Assembly (NCBI GenBank): GCA_965214415.1 | Contig: CBDCBQ010000003.1 | Coordinates: forward strand, 2,046,001 to 2,110,000 | Length of the DNA stretch: 64,000 nt | Origin: RH-AL1 sp965214415 | GTDB lineage: Bacteria; Pseudomonadota; Alphaproteobacteria; Rhizobiales; Beijerinckiaceae | Direction of reading: 5' to 3' | In this document: positions 61,483-64,000 of the stretch, in pieces | Layout: each line of letters opens with the position of its first letter | Numbering within the stretch: the stretch's first letter is position 1 | Program-made: the position numbers and the translations under genes | Notes under the pieces: model-generated | Seen by the model: the letters and a program-made list of their open reading frames with translations, nothing else | Database searches by the model: none | Told to the model about the DNA's origin: nothing

Positions 61483-61920
61483 ATGATTCTCGCGGACATT
61501 CTCCGGCCCAATCAATGCGGCGTCGGCAGGCGCTATGCCGATAAGGACGCCTGCCTCGTAGATCTCGCAAGCCGAGCGGCGCACGCGCTCGACATCCCAC
61601 CAGCGAATATCGTCGAGGCCCTCCGCCACAGGGAGGAGCTTGGCTCAACGGGCCTCGGCAATGGCATCGCCCTGCCGCATGCTCGGATCGCTGGCATCAG
61701 CAAGCCATATATCTCGATAACAACGCTACGTGGCGCAATCGCCTTCGACGCCATCGACGACCGGCCGGTTGACATCGTGTGCCTCATCCTCTTGCCGGCA
61801 GCAGGCCCAGCAGGCAACGACGTCCTCGGCTGTGTAGTCCGCCGGCTCCGCGACGCCGCAACTCTTGCGGCGTCGCGGAAGGCCAAAGACGCTAGCGCCC
61901 TCCACGCTGCGCTGACATGA
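61483..61920 (+). CDS. ptsN: EIIA-Ntr (PtsN)-like PTS regulatory protein
   Basis: 145 residues from the ATG at 61483 (GAGGAAC upstream). It has REELGSTGLGNGIALPHARI with the phosphorylatable His of EIIA-Ntr/fructose EIIA, followed by LRGAIAFDAIDDRPVDIVCL and ILLPAAGPAGNDVLGCVVRR. It starts 14 bp after the second regulator and so belongs to the kdp operon. In E. coli unphosphorylated EIIA-Ntr binds KdpD and stimulates its kinase, so a kdp-linked copy suggests operon-encoded control. Its own EI/NPr partners are not here. Confidence 0.9.
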   Translation: MILADILRPNQCGVGRRYADKDACLVDLASRAAHALDIPPANIVEALRHREELGSTGLGNGIALPHARIAGISKPYISITTLRGAIAFDAIDDRPVDIVCLILLPAAGPAGNDVLGCVVRRLRDAATLAASRKAKDASALHAALT

Positions 61921-62299
61921 TCCTAATTGCGGCGATTTATCCCGGCCTGCGGTAGTTTTCGCGAGCGTCTTTCGTCGAGACAATCTCGCTCGCGCGACAT
62001 CCGAAGCAACTTGGCGCGAGTGGCTGTCTCGGCCTGCACGGAGACTGCTTCGACCACACGTCGTTTTTGCCTGAAGTTGCGATCGAGCCGCAGCCGAGCT
62101 TCTCGGCAATGGTCAAGCCGGATGCTCCGAAGTTAATAGCTTGAGCGGCTCGGCGACAAAATGGAGCGCGCCGTCGCATCTGTGCGTTTCGTCCCGCACG
62201 TAATGAACAGCAGCATCCTTGTTACAAAAGATGCCGCCACGTAAGCCACTTAGCTGGACCGCCAACCAGTGGCCTTCGGGCCAATGGCCATATGGTGAA
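61921..62299. other. No intact gene; possible transposon debris
   Basis: No frame I can assign. The minus strand has a moderately protein-like stretch (GLTIAEKLGCGSIATSGKND) without start or family. The interval separates the kdp operon from IS1380 and intron remnants. Confidence 0.3.
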
Positions 62300-62500
62300 T
62301 AGTCCAAGGACGAGTGTAGGTATATCGTGGCGATCGGGCACAAGATGGGCAAGACGTGCGGCGATGCCGAGCCGTCGCTCGGCCATGGCGAGCAGCATCA
62401 CACCGCCGTCCGAAGTGAGCCGCCCGCCATCGAAATCGGCTGTGATCTTCCGGCCCCGGACGGCTGGAAACGCGAACGGGAGGATCGTATCGTTGGTCAT
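62300..62500 (-). pseudogene. IS1380-family transposase, N-terminal fragment
   Basis: MTNDTILPFAFPAVRGRKIT, ADFDGGRLTSDGGVMLLAMA, ERRLGIAARLAHLVPDR is the conserved N-terminus of IS1380 transposases. After DR(H)D it becomes unrelated. ATG at 62500. Confidence 0.75.
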
Positions 62501-62673
62501 GGCGGGCGTGGCCGGTGTTCGATGCGCGAATGGTTGGTCTCGACACCCAAACCTACGCAACATCAAACGCTTGAGCTACGCCCGTCAGCCTGTCATGCAC
62601 CGGCCCCGGTAGAGTCGAGGAGAGGCGCGGTGGCGTAGCTTGATCTGCTCGCTCCGTTTCCCCTCCCCGCTCA

Positions 62674-62711
<38 letters not shown>

Positions 62712-62719
62712 GACCAGCT

Positions 62720-63510
62720 TCACCGCAAGACACGCGGCGACGGTCCAAGATGCACGCGTCTTAGACGCAGCACGCCCTTGTCTCCGGACACGACATCGTG
62801 GGAGAACCTGCGCGTGCCGCCCCCTTGCACCTTGTGCCGCTTGACGAGGAAGTTGCGCACGCGCTCGTAGACGTGGTGTTCGATAGCCCGATAGGCCGTC
62901 AGGCGGGTCCTGTACCCGAAGTAGCCGGACCATCCCCGCAGAAGCCTGTTGAGATGATCGCGGACCTCGAGCCACGATCCCTTGTTGCCGGGCACCAGCA
63001 GGTCACCCACCTTCGTCTTCAATCGCTGGACGCTCTTCTTGGACGGGCTCGCGCCCAGATACCAATGGCCGTCCTTGCGGAAGCGATGCGGCCCGAACGT
63101 GTAGCCGAGAAAGTCGAAGTGCTCCGTCCGGGCATCCTTCACCGAGGTCTTGGCCTCGTTGAGTGACAACCCGAGCCTCGTCATCACCGACCGCGTCCAC
63201 GCCAGCGCCTCGGCCGCGTGTGTCCGCGACAGAGGATGACGAAGTCATCGGCATAGGAGACGATCTCGGCCTGGAACGCTTCGCCTCGGCCGCTTTGCCG
63301 CCAATGCTTCAGGAACCGGTTCATGTAGAGGTTGGCGAGCAATGGGCTCACGACGCCGCCTTTGCGGAGTGCCGCGCTTGTTGCTCTTGCCACCGCTCAT
63401 GCGCCGGGTCCCGTCGCCATCCCGTTCCTCGACCGGTGCCGCTAGCCACATCTTGATGAGGTGCAGCACGTGCCGGTCGACGATGCAGCGGGCCACCGAT
63501 AGCAGAGGTC
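62720..63510 (-). pseudogene. ltrA: Group II intron reverse transcriptase/maturase, C-terminal part, frameshifted
   Basis: SVARCIVDRHVLHLIKMWLA, GGVVSPLLANLYMNRFLKHW, IVSYADDFVILCRGH (catalytic YADD), FDFLGYTFGPHRFRKDGHWY and the maturase part LNRLLRGWSGYFGYRTRLTA are recognisable. One extra base near 63372 and another near 63190 split it into three frames. The N-terminal RT-0 to RT-3 blocks are missing. Confidence 0.85.
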
Positions 63511-64000
63511 CGCGTGCGGGACGCGACGAGGTCCTCTGCGAAGGTATTTTCGGCACCGACTGACTTGCGGATGCGGTTCGCACGAACAGGGCGATGGTCG
63601 ATGCCCCTGGCGATCCCGAAGTAGTACGCTCCCGCTTTGCGAAATGCTCCTGCAGGAAGGCCTGAGACCTCTCGCGCAGGTGGGTGCCGGTGGCGATGCC
63701 GAGACGCAGCATCTTCGCCTCCGTCGCAGGACCGACGCCGTGGAAGCGGCCGATCGGCAGTCCCTCCACGAAGGCTGGACCCATGTGTGGAGGTATCACG
63801 AAGAGCCCGTCGGGCTTGCGCTGGTCCGAGGCGAACTTGGCGAGGAACTTGTTGTAGGAGAAGCCGGCGAGGCGGTGAGACCCGTCTCCTCGCGTATCCT
63901 CAGCCTGATCGCCTTGGCAATGTCGTGGCAAGCGCGATGCCCTGCAGGTTCTCGGTGACGTCGAGGTAAGCCTCGTCGAGTGAGAGCGGCTCGATGATCG
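63510..64000 (-). pseudogene. dinB: dinB (DNA polymerase IV), broken, running off the window
   Basis: From the window edge: IIEPLSLDEAYLDVTENLQG (catalytic SLDEAYLD), then one-base losses near 63925 and 63875, FSYNKFLAKFASDQRKPDGL, PIGRFHGVGPATEAKMLRLG, and a third shift near 63620 into YYFGIARGIDHRPVRANRIR, KSVGAENTF. The remainder of the C-terminal little-finger domain is cut off where intron sequence begins. At least three frameshifts show a dead Y-family polymerase gene. Confidence 0.85.

Noticed and set aside
61937..62352. Minus-strand frames between ptsN and the IS1380 scrap
   Set aside because: Mildly protein-like stretches without start signals or recognisable family; not annotated as genes.

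Overview
The window looks like part of a high-GC alphaproteobacterial replicon, most likely order Hyphomicrobiales (Methylobacterium/Beijerinckiaceae/Lichenihabitans-like). This rests on a C30-type carotenoid cluster, a Kdp operon with tandem response regulators, CsbD/DUF2382 stress genes, bacterial NHEJ genes, and a mix of IS66, IS481, IS630, IS110, IS701, IS1, IS6, IS1380 and group II intron pieces. The taxonomic call is inference. I found no rRNA, tRNA or CRISPR array by eye.

Layout. 1-3.2 kb: one membrane protein, then decayed transporter, IS110 and IS630 remnants. 3.2-16.5 kb: a pigment operon with two CrtI/CrtN-like desaturases, a PlsC-like acyltransferase, a CrtQ-like glycosyltransferase, an aldehyde dehydrogenase, an SDR and an alpha/beta hydrolase, then an EF-hand protein and a second glycosyltransferase. 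The hydrolase is split by a complete 2.5-kb IS66 element with a perfect 8-bp target duplication. 16.6-18.7 kb: manganese catalase, an FMN reductase and a small exported protein. 18.8-20.5 kb: broken yhaN/yhaO-type DNA repair genes. 21-24.6 kb: a MmyB-type regulator divergent from an SDR, a MerR regulator and small genes. 24.7-31.7 kb: LigD-like ligase, small unknown genes, exonuclease III, a stress-type membrane protein, half a csbD gene, a TonB-receptor remnant and tonB. 32-42 kb: AT-rich and IS-littered, holding a chemoreceptor, a MYG1-family protein, a truncated Ku gene, an IS481 element and a broken zinc alcohol dehydrogenase. 42.5-45.4 kb: stress cluster (two DUF2382 proteins and a paralogue of the 28.5-kb membrane protein). 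45.7-52 kb: MFS and IS1 remnants, a DUF1778/GNAT toxin-antitoxin pair, a LysR regulator, an SPFH protein and further IS remnants. 52.6-61.9 kb: an intact kdpFABCDE operon extended by a second KdpE-like regulator and an EIIA-Ntr protein. 62-64 kb: an IS1380 scrap, the 3' part of a group II intron and a decayed dinB running off the end.

The strongest structural observation is that two complementary halves of a csbD-like gene lie about 10.5 kb apart in opposite orientation (ends near 19.0 and 29.58 kb), as an inversion would leave them. Separately, about 355 bp at the 3' end of the 22-kb SDR gene is repeated in inverted orientation at 47.9-48.2 kb. Many genes carry single-base indels or TAC-to-TAA stops, while the pigment and kdp operons are almost free of them. 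This suggests real accessory-region decay, although base-level assembly error must be excluded.
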